Assembly (NCBI GenBank): GCA_018292915.2
Contig: JACVVK020000172.1
Coordinates: 298,501-362,500 of the forward strand
Direction of reading: 5' to 3'
Source: Batillaria attramentaria
Taxonomy: Eukaryota > Mollusca > Gastropoda > Batillariidae
Length of the DNA stretch: 64,000 nt
Of this stretch, positions 32,619-43,259 are shown in pieces; the stretch's first letter is position 1; each line of letters starts with the position of its first letter. The notes beneath the pieces were generated by a model. That model was not told where the DNA came from. It searched no databases and was given only the letters and a program-made list of their open reading frames with translations. The translations under genes were made by a program, and so were the position numbers.

Positions 32619-33206
32619 ATGCGATACAATCTTGTGTTACACTTTGTGCGAGCGGTCGAACATTTAAATTCTACGATTGTTGTTACACTGTGGGGGAGAA
32701 ATCCGTGTGGTCGCCGCGTCATCGAGTATGTATCTGTTGGCTCAGCATTACAAACGCTGTCACTGTGCAGGTGTGTGAGTGGTGTGGTGATAGAAACCAG
32801 GAAAGCAACTCAGACCCATCTGTCAGCATCAAATGGTAGCGTTAACCCCTTTGAACATAGTTTATTCAGTGAGAAAATCTTGGTTAATGTACACTGTAAT
32901 TACACGTTTTGCCAGCCGGGCGGAAGTAACCTGCTAGAAACCCATCTTCTGTCAGCTTCATCAAATTCATATTTGTTTTATATCTGGACGCAAAGATTAC
33001 TTCATGAAAACTTCATTTTTACGGACCCAGCCCATACACGTGACATCATCGCAGAATGCATAAACTGGTCGGGACAATATTCAACGTGTAATTTTTGTGT
33101 GGCTTGTTCCACGCAGGGGCTAAACTACAAACCGCTGCTTAATTCCGACTTTACACCGCCATATAAAAATGTCTCCATAAAACAATTAGCGTTTTACAGC
33201 ATGTAA
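32619..33206 (+). other. Unassigned open frame, 195 codons
   Basis: The longest frame in the window that is not driven by simple repeats or by a recognised transposon. It contains ten or more cysteines and no motif, signal peptide or transmembrane segment that I recognise. Codons 43-70 lie in a dispersed repeat shared with 63456-63535, which argues against a host gene. It could be a chance frame or a piece of an unknown element. Confidence 0.2.
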
Positions 33207-33769
33207 TTTTTTGGACAGAGTCGGTGCAATTACTGTTTAGGTAATGCCTGTTTCTTTTTCCATCAACCGCAGTATTGTTAGAACAGATCGCTAGACAGGG
33301 GTATGGTCATAAAACGTCTTTGATTTCTTTCAACATCTCCCGTTATGATATTAGCGTTCAGGGGTGATATAAATCCCGATATCACATGTGTTAATGTGTG
33401 TTATTTCCTCACGACGGGTCACGACTGTACAAAGAAATGAGGTTGAGGGGAGGTTGTGGATAGAGCGATAAAAGGATAAGAGGTTTTTTGTGCGTGGCTA
33501 CTGTAATAACCACTTTCTTGTCTGAGGGGTGCGAAGTAATATTAAAATAATCCGTATCTGCAAAATATTGGCGGCAATGGGAATAACCCTTACCGCCTAT
33601 TTCACTGATCACTGGTCACGCCTGTAGGTAAGAACCCTTCCCTTCTCCTCCCCCCCCCTTTCGCCCTAAGCAATCCTCCACCCCCCCCCCCCAACCGCCG
33701 TTCATGTTCAATACCTCACCCATATTTTACTACTCTTGACAACCCCCTCCCTCCCCCTTTATCCTCTCA
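33207..33769. other. Unique sequence with C-rich runs, nothing recognised
   Basis: C-rich at 33640-33695 and 33740-33765. No gene is supported. Confidence 0.5.
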
Positions 33770-34225
33770 TTCGCAGTTTCTATGACGATACGCCGTTAAC
33801 GGGCGAACCTTCGACACAAACGATCCAATAAACGCGCTTCGTTTCGGACCCGATCCGTGCTTTTCCTCCGCCCGGACGTCAGATTAAACGCATCTCGAGG
33901 GCTTATGAAAATTCATGACTGGCGAAAAAACGGATGCCTCAAATCGTTTTCGGCTCACTATCGCTTCTCGAAGCGCGAGGGGTAACGACTTTACAGCCCG
34001 CCGATCATTACTGGCGGCATTAATAAGGAGCATTAAGACCCGGCCCGGCCCGCCATATTGTTTTCCCCCGGCCTGTGTCTTAACGCGTGGTGTTGAGTGT
34101 ATCAATCAAAGTCAATTAGCCTGGCTAGGGGATTGTCGCACGGCTCTCTGTTTCAGGCTGGGCAGGACGATAGCTGTTCCGCTACTGGCGGCGGATGACG
34201 CGGTGCTGAGCTGTGCTCACGCATT
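33770..34225. other. GC-balanced non-repetitive block, candidate conserved non-coding DNA
   Basis: About 450 bp rich in CpG with AT-rich cores: TTATGAAAATTCATGAC, GGCATTAATAAGGAGC and GTCAATTAGCC. Frames on both strands (33884-34105, 33915-34238) are mutual shadows. The best-looking candidate regulatory block of the window, judged by composition alone. Confidence 0.3.
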
Positions 34226-34379
34226 GATAAAACTGTGATGATTTTCAAGTGTATGATTGATGAGGCTTGCTGGTAGTAAGCGAATTTGAGGTGATGGTCA
34301 CGTAAACTAACAACATCTACAGACACAAAGACATTGAAGATCCCAGTCAAACCAAACTGCAAAATCCACTCCCGACGGA

Positions 34380-34460
34380 AAACAAATCCAAAAAACTTTT
34401 TTTTTTTGCCTTGCTAAAGCTATCGTTAAAAACAAAACAAAACACAGCAAAACCAAACAA

Positions 34461-34503
<43 letters not shown>

Positions 34504-34573
34504 AAAAAACAAAAAAAACAAACAACAAGCAAACAAAAACAACAACCCCAAAGAAAATGATTGCTAGAAACAA

Positions 34574-34575
<2 letters not shown>
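34380..34575. repeat. A-rich low-complexity tract with (CAGA)n
   Basis: (ACAG)n at 34466-34499 within CAAA-rich DNA. Confidence 0.9.
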
Positions 34576-34640
<65 letters not shown>

Positions 34641-34645
34641 AGTTT

Positions 34646-34672
<27 letters not shown>
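34576..34672. repeat. (CA)n then (GA)n compound microsatellite
   Basis: CA to 34638, a short GTAGTTT spacer, then GA to 34672. Confidence 0.96.
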
Positions 34673-34677
<5 letters not shown>

Positions 34678-35310
34678 CTTCTAATCTTCCACAACTCACG
34701 TGCAGCTCTGCCCACCCTATTCCCGCCGTGTTTGCGCGCGCCGTACCGCACGTGCCGGAGCTCTCTCTGTGCGCGTGATTTCACCACGCGGAGCGCCGTC
34801 CCCATAATCGTTACCCTTCCTCCCTCCCGGCCTCCTCCAAGACCCTGGCACCGCCCTAACCAGTCCCCTCCCCTCCCCCCTTTCTCTCCTCCGTGTCTGT
34901 GGTGCCGGACTCTCGTGAAAAGAACGTGTCGTGAGCGGGATCGAAGCAACCCCCTTTCATTTTTTCCCCAGCCACAATTAGCTGAAATATCAGAGTATTG
35001 TCATGAAATATCAGCGTATTGTGACGGGTTCCATCAGGGCGATATGTAAACAGTCGATGTTAGTGTTTGTTCGTCGTAATTAACTTTGTTGCGGTGTATT
35101 TGAATGACTCAGTTTTTGCTAGTTCAGTTTTAGAAATGGAAAAAAAAGGACACTCGCATGTTAGCTCAAGCTTGACAACAAAGAGATAAATACAGTTACA
35201 CCGAGAATGATACAGACACACTGTGTATCTGAGTGCAGTTTTCCTGACGGAGCCGAGAACAGAATTAACGACACATTGATGCCTTCACTTCACCCACAAC
35301 GGAAAGACAA
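34673..35310. other. Unique sequence, nothing recognised
   Basis: C/T-rich at 34815-34900. No gene is supported. Confidence 0.5.
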
Positions 35311-35663
35311 CACGTCCTACCTACAATACGTCCTACCTACAATACGTCCTACCTACAACACGTCCTAACTACAACACGTCCTACCTACAACACGTCCTAC
35401 CTACAACACGTCCTGCCTACAACACGTCCTACCTACAACACGTCCTACCTACAACACGTCCTACCTACAACACGTCCTACCTACAACACGTCCTGCCTAC
35501 AACACGTCCTACCTACAACACGTCCTAACTACAACACGTCCTACCTACAACACGTCCTAACTACAACACGTCCTGCCTACAACACGTCCTAACTACAACA
35601 CGTCCTACCTACAACACGTCCTACCTACAACACGCCCTAACTACAACACGCCCTAACTACAAC
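35311..35663. repeat. 16-bp minisatellite, about 22 units
   Basis: Unit CACGTCCTACCTACAA with point variants (TACCTA/TAACTA/TGCCTA and CGTCCT/CGCCCT) but constant length. It ends 5 bp before a SINE tail fragment. Confidence 0.97.
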
Positions 35664-35668
35664 ACCAA

Positions 35669-35704
35669 ACGAAAAAGGACGTTGACCTGCCAAACACCCA
35701 CCCC
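35669..35704 (+). mobile_element. SINE tail fragment after minisatellite
   Basis: GAAAAAGGACGTTGACCTGC followed by CAAACACCCACCC matches the last ~35 bp of the SINE family with two changes. Confidence 0.75.
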
Positions 35705-36419
35705 GTAAATAATACTCTATCAGAAATGTACAAGAGAGAGTTCTATGTTTCTGGGCGTATTTATATTCTACTGGCAAAATCGGCATTTAGGCGCTGTGGG
35801 GTGGGGTAGCTTATTTTTACCTCTGAACGTGCACAACCTCTATAAAATGGGTCACGTCTCCAGAGAAACAAACCGTAGCATGTATGTGGTAGAGATCAGA
35901 AGTTAAATTCGATTCTGATACTTTATAAAAAGAGCAATGAATTATTTAAAAACTTGAAAAAATAGCAACAGTTCTGTTGGTGTACAGAGCTATGGGACTA
36001 TGGAAAGAAATAACGCCGAAATATTGACAGGACATCGCATGGCATTTCGTTGCATCTATTCATTTTTTTCTTAGTTCAATGGATTATTTCCACGCAATTC
36101 AATGTATGCCCACCATCCACCACGTCAACTACCCCCCCCCCCCCCCCCCCCAATAACCCTCCCCGCCCGGGCGCCAGATTCCCATGGCTGGTTGCAGTAA
36201 CGAACGAGTTGTTCTGTCAGCGTCCCCTGGTGTCAGGGGCAGGGGAGGTCTGATGGCGGGTCAACATTATTCAATATTGTCTGAGATTCCTCCAATTACC
36301 CAGCCAAATTGCGCGCCCCTCAGCGGCCGACGCCTCCCCTCTCCTCTCTCTCCCACACACACTGTCATTCCCTCCCCCTCGTTCTCTCTCTCTAGTCTAG
36401 ATTGCTTCGTGCCTGTACT
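35705..36419. other. Intergenic sequence with C-rich tract
   Basis: Poly-C at 36132-36151. No gene is supported. Confidence 0.5.
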
Positions 36420-36482
36420 CGCCAACTTCAGGGGAGCTGGGATAACTGTGTTGAGATAACTGTGTTGGGATAACTGTGCTGC
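36420..36482. repeat. Three-unit tandem repeat, period about 16 bp
   Basis: GATAACTGTGTTG occurs three times with one change (36440-36480). Confidence 0.75.
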
Positions 36483-37160
36483 TAGAGTGAGTCGTCGTGA
36501 GTTGATTTTCTGACTAGTAGTCAAGGAAGGTTTTTTTCCTTCCTAAATACCAACCCTGTTTGACTCCCTAAAACAAAGCAAAACAACAGAGACTTAACTG
36601 AGCAAAGAAAGACTAACTAATTGTCCACTTTACTTTAGAGCGTGGGAGCTCTAGTTTCGAATAGTGTCGAGGTTTCACGAGAATGGATACAATTAACAGC
36701 TTTATCAAGATGATTTTACAAAAGCATAAAAACGAGACTAATATAATTCGAGTTTTGAATGGCTATTTGTGGAACAAGCCAGCGATAGGGTAAAGTCAGT
36801 TTTTCATGAACGAACCGGCTACAAACAAACAAACAAACAAACAAACAAACAAACATCAACAAATCCTCCAAAACCAAACAAACAGCTGTACCACATACTA
36901 CAATGGTGGTATACATTCTGCAATATCACTAACCACTTGACATGGGGTGGTATAAATTCTGCAGTATCACTAACCACGTGACATTGGGTGGAGGGCAAAA
37001 ACAATGACACGTAGCAGGAAGCAGACAGTTGATCGTCTAATTGTAAATAGCTGACATGCCAAAAACTGCTGATTCCAACAGTGAACGCAGCTATGTCGCG
37101 TCCCCCCTCCCTCCACCCCACGCCCCTTGCCCAGGTGAGAAGCCCAATAAAGTTGTCACC
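36483..37160. other. Intergenic sequence with (CAAA)n at 36822-36855
   Basis: Contains a second small duplication: GGTATACATTCTGC and GGTATAAATTCTGC, each with ATATCACTAACCAC-like sequence (36907-36978, period about 43). No gene is supported. Confidence 0.5.
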
Positions 37161-37235
37161 TCGCGCTCTGCTCCCGATGTGATCATGGGGCCCAGGTTTG
37201 AATCCCTGCTGGGTGATCTGCCCATTTCAGCGTCG
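37161..37235 (+). repeat. Possible tRNA-like SINE relic (third type)
   Basis: CTCGCGCTCTGCTCCCGATG followed by CAGGTTTGAATCCCTG. The latter resembles a B box with matching arms. No A box or tail was identified. Confidence 0.3.
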
Positions 37236-37643
37236 GGTAGAATAGTTGACAGTCCGATCAGGACTTTCCGTGGACTCATAAATTACAACAGCTACGTACT
37301 CATCAGCTTGGGCCGCATCAACTTATTCACGGATGAGCTTTGCTGAGCACAGTGGTTTTGTCTTGTGTAATTCTACCGTTTTCCAGATCCTTGAGAAAAA
37401 GGATTGATCAGACCAACAAAATGTTAAAAACACGCTGACAGGGGGACAAACTGACGAACTTTTTGGGGGGTTATTTTTGTTTAAAGACCCTCGATTTGTC
37501 TTAGTCGTCCAGAGGACGAATTTCTTACGAGTAAAGTTCTTGTCCATTCTAAACTGAAGAATACCTCTGATATTGAGTGATGCAGTTTAATTTTAAAAAA
37601 AGTTTTTGTTTTATTTTCGAGTGGACCGAAATTCTGCAAAGGA
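37236..37643. other. Unique sequence, nothing recognised
   Basis: No gene or repeat recognised. Confidence 0.5.
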
Positions 37644-37759
37644 CAGTCTGCAGTTCAGCCCGAAAAAATCACGTGCTCTTTGTTGCACAGCATGGGTTAG
37701 GGATAACACGTAGGATACCTCATGTTTGAGGTAGGTTTTTCGGGCTGAAGTCTAAACTG
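37644..37759. repeat. Inverted-repeat element, candidate MITE or hairpin
   Basis: Perfect 14-bp arms TTCAGCCCGAAAAA (37654-37667) and complement (37736-37749) lie in 24-bp imperfect arms that begin CAGT. The 68-bp centre contains another small hairpin, ACCTCA-TGTT-TGAGGT. No target duplication was identified. Confidence 0.6.
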
Positions 37760-38508
37760 GAGTAGGCCATTTCTTATCCTAGGTCATTTTCAAATGAACG
37801 TTTGTTCGTTTCAACAGAAATCTTTCCTGTCACCGCTTGTGGTGAATGGGCGATTGGAAGCCATTAGAAATGTAACCATAGTGTACGATAGAAATGTTTA
37901 GAGGGAGTACTTTACTTTGCCTCCAGCGTTTTATGGAACTCTTCTCGTAATCTTGTCTTTTGGGATGTAAATGGTCCGGGGTTTGGATGAAGCAATAAAC
38001 TCGGACTCGGCTTTACAAACGTAACCGTTCACTTGTGTGTGTGGGCAGATCTCTTCAGCACGTGGTATCCCAACATTACTCTCTCCCCCCACTGAAAAGC
38101 AACTCTTTGTAGAGTTTATTGCTCCTGTTAAAAACGACTTCTGAAAGTAGACTCATCAAAAGCACATCAGCGGACAACAACATCGTACAAGTATTAGCCA
38201 TAAGCGGCGAGGAGTTTTGTGGCTTCCCGGAGAAAAGCCTCAACTCCTAACACGCAGCACTGAAATCTCTCTTCCCTTCTTTTTCCCTGTCGTGGATCCT
38301 GAGACTCGACGAGGGAGGCCTGGTGAGTTATTGCCTTCGTCCGTTCTTGGTGTATTCAGATTTACATGTCTCAAATTTCCGTACCGATTGTCACACTACA
38401 TTGATGGTGGCACCCCGACAGTGCAAATGAGACTCAAAGCCACGGGAGGTTCGTTTACTGCTTGCCGCTCTGCTTCTGAAAATGGCGAGGGTGGAGGGGG
38501 TGGGGGGG

Positions 38509-38512
<4 letters not shown>
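37760..38512. other. Unique sequence, nothing recognised
   Basis: No supported gene. Weak frame 38217-38552 ends in a GA tract. Confidence 0.45.
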
Positions 38513-38546
<34 letters not shown>

Positions 38547-38698
38547 TTTTAGTTTCCTACAGTATAAGTTATCGATACAAGTGCCAAGGTTTTAACTAGC
38601 CGTTGCTAAACAATGAGAAAAATTAAGCACTACTGGACGACAACCAAGACATACTGACCCACTCAGGGGCAATAGAAAAGCGGGAAAAACGAAAGCAA

Positions 38699-38759
<61 letters not shown>

Positions 38760-38941
38760 TTTTAGTTTCCTACAGTATAAGTTATCGATACAAGTGCCAA
38801 GGTTTTAACTAGCCGTTGCTAAACAATGAGAAAAATTAAGCACTACTGGACGACAACCAAGACATACTGACCAATTCAAAGGCAATTTAGCAAAGCCGAA
38901 AACGAACGAAAACTCAGAAAGAGAGAGAGAGAGAGAGAGAG
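38513..38941 (-). repeat. 213-bp tandem duplication carrying a LINE tail and (GA)n
   Basis: 38544-38702 and 38757-38917 are near-identical until small changes at the end. On the minus strand each contains TAGCAACGGC (the LINE 3'-tail family) and is flanked by GA tracts (38513-38543, 38703-38757, 38922-38941). Unequal exchange between GA tracts is a simple explanation, but inferred. Confidence 0.88.
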
Positions 38942-39439
38942 GTTCGTGTGAAGAACAATATTCAGTACCACCAATGATCTGTGAAAATGACTCAACGATG
39001 TACAATATAACTATGAGGCTTTGTGTATGTCTCAAATAAACGAAAATCAAGTTAAATCTGGACTGAAGACTGCCTAGACGACGATTGGTTTTCTTTAGAT
39101 TTATTGTTTCGAACAGACAGACAGACGCATGTGCTCTCTCTCTCTCTCTCTCTGGTTGTTGTTTTACATGTATAATCTAATCATGCCTGTATGTTTGCAG
39201 CTGTGAATCATCTGTGCGTGTCTGGTCATCTTGCTTGTAATAAAGGACCAGAGCTGCAGTGTAATTAAAAAAACAAAACAATAACAAACAGCAACAACAA
39301 TAACAACAACAACCAAAAAACCCAACAACAGCAGCAACAACAACAACAACAACAAAACACAAACTCACTTCACTGATATGGCCTAGAGTGCTAACGGTAA
39401 ATGTCAAAGTCTCTCTCTCTCTCTCTCCATCTCTCTCTC
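38942..39439. other. Intergenic sequence with CAA-rich tract 39270-39360
   Basis: Short (CT)n at 39136-39151 and 39411-39440. No gene is supported. Confidence 0.5.

Positions 39440-39477
<38 letters not shown>
39440..39477. repeat. Poly-C tract, about 37 bp
   Basis: One of the longest homopolymers in the window, next to CT repeats. Length is likely to be uncertain. Confidence 0.95.
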
Positions 39478-39478
<1 letters not shown>

Positions 39479-40793
39479 CCACTCCTGCCCTCGGCAAAGC
39501 CTCCACAAGACAGCGCGTGCAGCACCACGACTCCTCACCGCAGAATCCCCCACCCAGGCTGGCACCTGCTTGCTTGTATATCTGGTATTATACCTGAGAA
39601 ATCTTGCTGCCGGCATCATCAGGAACTCGCTACCTGCATCTCCCCAGGATGCCAGACATTATCTCCACAAACACGCCACGTGATCCACCCGCCAATCACA
39701 ACACGACAGGAAATCGCAAAATTGTCCCATTGTCTCCCTTTACTTGAAATGGTAGAAATTTTTACCCCTGTGTCATTTGCTATTGTGTTTTTTTTTCTTT
39801 CTCTCATAGGGAGAAAATGCTCTTTGCCAAATCTTCTGTGTGTAATTGTCTTTATCCGTCTATGAAAACGTCTTTGTCTTTCTGTCTTTTGAAAGATGGT
39901 GGTGCTGGAATTGGAAATGGCGTCACATCGGGTGGTGAGTTCCTGAAGAATGGAAGAGCTAATTCTAGAGATTGCCCTTTGTTTGGGGGAACAGTCGGTG
40001 GTGGTTTTAAATTGTCGTACGATGGATGTAAATTAAGGATCGGTTGCTAAAGAGTGTCTCCACTGAACTTGATATCAGGTCACACAAAAGTCAACGTGTA
40101 CGCTGATGTTATTGTCAGGTCGTGCACTAATGTCATGCAGCAACAGACACCTGACAAACAAGTGGCTGTAACTATAAGTGTACAAATGGCAGCGTGATCC
40201 AGAGATTGTTGGTGTCTCTGTGTGGTATCTCCTTACAATCGGGGTTTCACTGACCACTCAGCTTGGGGAGATCGGTATGGTTGACTGTTCGAATCTCGAG
40301 AGAGTGAAAATGTATGTACGCACCCGTCCTAAATGCTAAGAACTGTGTATAAAACCACCACCATGGGTGACAAATTTGTCAAGAAACATCCAACTTACGT
40401 ACAGTGAAGTATTTGCGATTTTCTCATGTTTTACAGAAATACACTTAGCACTTGGCACTCAGCAGCTTGTCATCCCAATAGAGAGTTTTGGATGAGGGGT
40501 ACAACAAAATTTAATACGCTAGAAGAAGAACACACGATACAAGTGTTTAGGTACTACCAGAATTGTCCCTGCATACACCTACACGGGATTTGCAGATGTG
40601 CAAATGGCTCCTTGTATCGGAGGCCGCTAAAAGACGACCGTCTCAAATACAAATTCCTGAATATGGTTTCTGCATTGGCTAAACACATGTGCCCAATTTA
40701 GCGCTGGCGTAGCTACGTGAAAAATTCTGACATGCACCGAACATTTGCCGAACATTTTTACTGGGGTTTGTTTTGTGAAATAGTACAGTTCAT
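39478..40793. other. Unique sequence, nothing recognised
   Basis: About 1.3 kb without tandem repeats. The frames at 39401-39865 and 40426-40701 show no recognisable domain. Confidence 0.45.
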
Positions 40794-41020
40794 GCTGACG
40801 GGGTAGATTCCAACCTAATCATTTTATCACCATATATTATTCATCATAGCAAAATATAGTGAACTTGGCTTTTTTTTATTATCGGGAGCCAAGTGAAGAT
40901 TTTGCTGACGAAATAGATTCCAGCGTGATAATGACAAATCTCAGTACATCATAGCAAACTGTAATACACTTGGTGCAATTCATAATCTAAAAACTAAGTG
41001 AGGATTTCGCCGACAGTCCG
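40794..41020. repeat. Degenerate tandem repeat, period about 110 bp
   Basis: GCTGACGGGGTAGATTCCA at 40794 and GCTGACGAAATAGATTCCA at 40904, each followed by CATCATAGCAAA and an ACTTGG word. A third start, GCCGACAG, lies near 41010. Confidence 0.75.
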
Positions 41021-41785
41021 TACCATCGCCGTGGGTTCTTCAGGAAAATTGGGATTACAGCACACACGCCCATACCATTCATATGTCTGTAAGCAGCTCT
41101 GATATATATATTGTCGTCGCTTTCAATTCATCTTAGCATGGTTCCTTTCGTGTTCTTAACTTCTCTCAGCCGCTCTCGCTTTCAGTGATCACTAGCTTTT
41201 CCTGCGTATTGTAGGACGTTTGGTTCTGGGGGCCTGCCTTCAGAATGCTCGCCTTTTCTTGACAGGAGTTGTAATGGAGTGTGAATTTGTCACGGTTCTG
41301 TGTGTAATGCTGGGAGTCTCCACACTGAGATTGTCCGTTCAGGATTTGTCCTCAGTTACCTTGGCTTAAAAGACTGTTGATTACTCCTGTCACAAAGTAC
41401 GAATGGGATGTTGTGGTGTTTTGTGGGAATTAAACAGTCGCACGTCGCTGTGCTTTTTTTTTTTTTTTGAGCGGGGGGGGGGGGGGGGGAGCGTTTATTC
41501 CGCACTGGGATCGTTAGGTGCTCTCTCTCTCTCTCTCTCTCTCTTGCCATGTATAAAACTCTTTCCAAAAACGTATATTTACTTTCTCAGCTAAGGCACA
41601 TAACTGATATCCGTAGCCGAAAGCTGTTTGTTTTTTTAACGCACACATAACCTCTCATGTTAATTATGCCTCCACTGTTTGGGACGGGTGCAGCGATGTC
41701 CATATGGCCATACTGAATTCGCTGTACAAGAGAGTTGTTAAAATGGTTCTTACGGAATCTCTTCCAACTAGCGAAAATTAAAAAA
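41021..41785. other. Intergenic sequence, nothing recognised
   Basis: Poly-T then poly-G at 41454-41489 and (CT)n at 41520-41543. No gene is supported. Confidence 0.5.
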
Positions 41786-42098
41786 AAGAAATCTTCTTAG
41801 CCTTGAACACCAACTTACCTACAATAAAATCTTCAACGAAACAATGGCACCATATCTGGAAACCTTTTTCAATTTAAATCAGCCGCATGAGAGGACCTTG
41901 AGGAATGGCATCCTGCGTTTACCATTACCTCGTATTGATTTATTCAAAACAAGCCTTTCCTTCGCTGGGGCATTACAATGGAATTCCCTCCCTTCACACC
42001 TGAAACAAAATATATCTACTCCTACGTTTAAGCGTACGCTAAAACAGTACCTGACTGACCGCATGTACCGTACATTACGCGGCACCCTGTCATTTTAA
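41786..42098 (+). pseudogene. LINE reverse-transcriptase C-terminal fragment
   Basis: An open frame ending with TAA at 42096-42098 encodes SLEHQLTYNKIFNETMAPYL, then SLSFAGALQWNSLPSHLKQN and TFKRTLKQYL, the typical last ~90 residues of non-LTR ORF2. The catalytic RT motifs lie upstream and are missing, so this is a 5'-truncated copy. It is followed by its own 3' untranslated end, which defines the 3'-tail family of this window. Confidence 0.85.
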
Positions 42099-42402
42099 CT
42101 TTCCAATGCCATTTCAGTATATGATTTGTATTTGAAAAGGTCGCACGTGTGTGTGAATGCATTTGGACCTGATGGACGATTTTCTCTGTGGTTTTGTTTC
42201 TTGTAGTTTAGGGCATTTTTCTGTCTTGAATTATCTTTTTTAATTTTTAATTTTACTCTATTATTATTTTTCTCTCCGTAGATAGTTTCTGCAGCATTAG
42301 CAACGACACGTTTGTAAACTGGCGAACTTCTGTCAAAACTTTTACCATTGATAAATAAAGTTTCATCATCATAATGATCATCTCTCTCTCTCTCTCTCTC
42401 TC
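42099..42402 (+). mobile_element. 3' untranslated end and tail of the LINE above
   Basis: About 200 bp of T-rich sequence leads to TAGCAACGACACGTTTG (42298) and a final AAATAAAGTTTCATCATCAT, then (CT)n at 42382-42402. The same terminal ~75 bp recurs seven times in the window. Confidence 0.75.
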
Positions 42403-42410
42403 TTTTGTAA

Positions 42411-42527
42411 TTTAGAGTAGCAACGGCAAGTTTGGAAATGGTAACTGTGCCAATAGCTTTACCGTTGAAAAATAAAGGATCATTGTCATTGTCATTGTCA
42501 TTGTCATTCATTCTCTCTCTCTCTGCC
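42411..42527 (+). mobile_element. LINE 3'-tail copy with (TCATTG)n
   Basis: TAGCAACGGCAAGTTTGGAA, then TTTACCGTTGAAAAATAAAGG, in pieces, followed by five hexanucleotide repeats and (CT)n. A heavily 5'-truncated insertion of the same family, directly behind the previous one. Confidence 0.82.
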
Positions 42528-42719
42528 CGCTTTTTTATCTACAAATTTCATTTTCGGACCAATTACAGAAAAGTGTAGACAATTCTTTACTGACTTTTGC
42601 AGAAAGACCCTTGTCCGTTCTCATTCACCTTCTCTCCCCCCCCCCCTTCCCCGCCTGCCCCCCCCCCCCCCCCCCCCGCCCGCTTTCTATCTATAAAATT
42701 CATTTAGGGACCAATTGAG
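42528..42719. repeat. C-rich sequence with a diverged local duplication
   Basis: CCCGC-TTT-TATCTA-AAATTCATTT-GGACCAATT occurs at 42525-42568 and 42678-42718, about 150 bp apart, separated by a poly-C tract (42659-42677). Confidence 0.65.
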
Positions 42720-43015
42720 ACAGCAGTGCACCATTCTTCCCTAAGACGTGGCTCCGGCCTGCCGTCATTGTTGGCTGCTGATTATGTTTTCCACCTGCAC
42801 CTTCCCTCTGTTTGCTTCTCCGCTCGCTCTAATAGAAAACAAAATTAATCTGTATGGGTGATTTCAATTTCAAAGCAGTCCCTCAAATTGGCTGCTGATT
42901 CGCTGCCGTACGCGGGCCTTGGCCGCCACTGTTGGTCTAATCTTTGCCTAATGCAAGGCGGTGCGTAGCGTAGAAGGTTTGAACTTTAGCGGGAGGATGA
43001 TTGGCGCTACGAAGC
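42720..43015. other. GC-balanced non-repetitive block, candidate conserved non-coding DNA
   Basis: Contains GGCTGCTGATTATGTTTTCC and later GGCTGCTGATTCGCTG, plus AAAATTAATCTG and TCTAATCTTTGCC. No frame of note. Confidence 0.28.
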
Positions 43016-43259
43016 GCAGCTTTGTTTGCTTGACGGATGTCTGGGTGTCATGCACGGTCGTAAGTGTGAAGACTTTTGTTTACCAACAAGGCTGACACTA
43101 CACGTATAAGACAAAAGACAAAACACATTTATTCCATTTTTTATTTGGCTAAAAACGTTTCGTCGGACAACATGAATAGGAAAAAAATTACAGAAACAGA
43201 CATCGTTGATTTTGTCGGAATGTCCCCCGCAAGACACTCTTTAGCCGAAACATTTTAAA
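43016..43259. other. Unique sequence, nothing recognised
   Basis: No gene is supported. Confidence 0.5.

Noticed and set aside
34347..34949. 200-residue minus frame
   Set aside because: Crosses CA, GA and CAGA tracts. The unique part has no domain.
35311..35663. CRISPR-like regular array
   Set aside because: The 16-bp units are contiguous with no spacers, and the DNA is clearly eukaryotic. The same applies to the 32- and 58-bp arrays.
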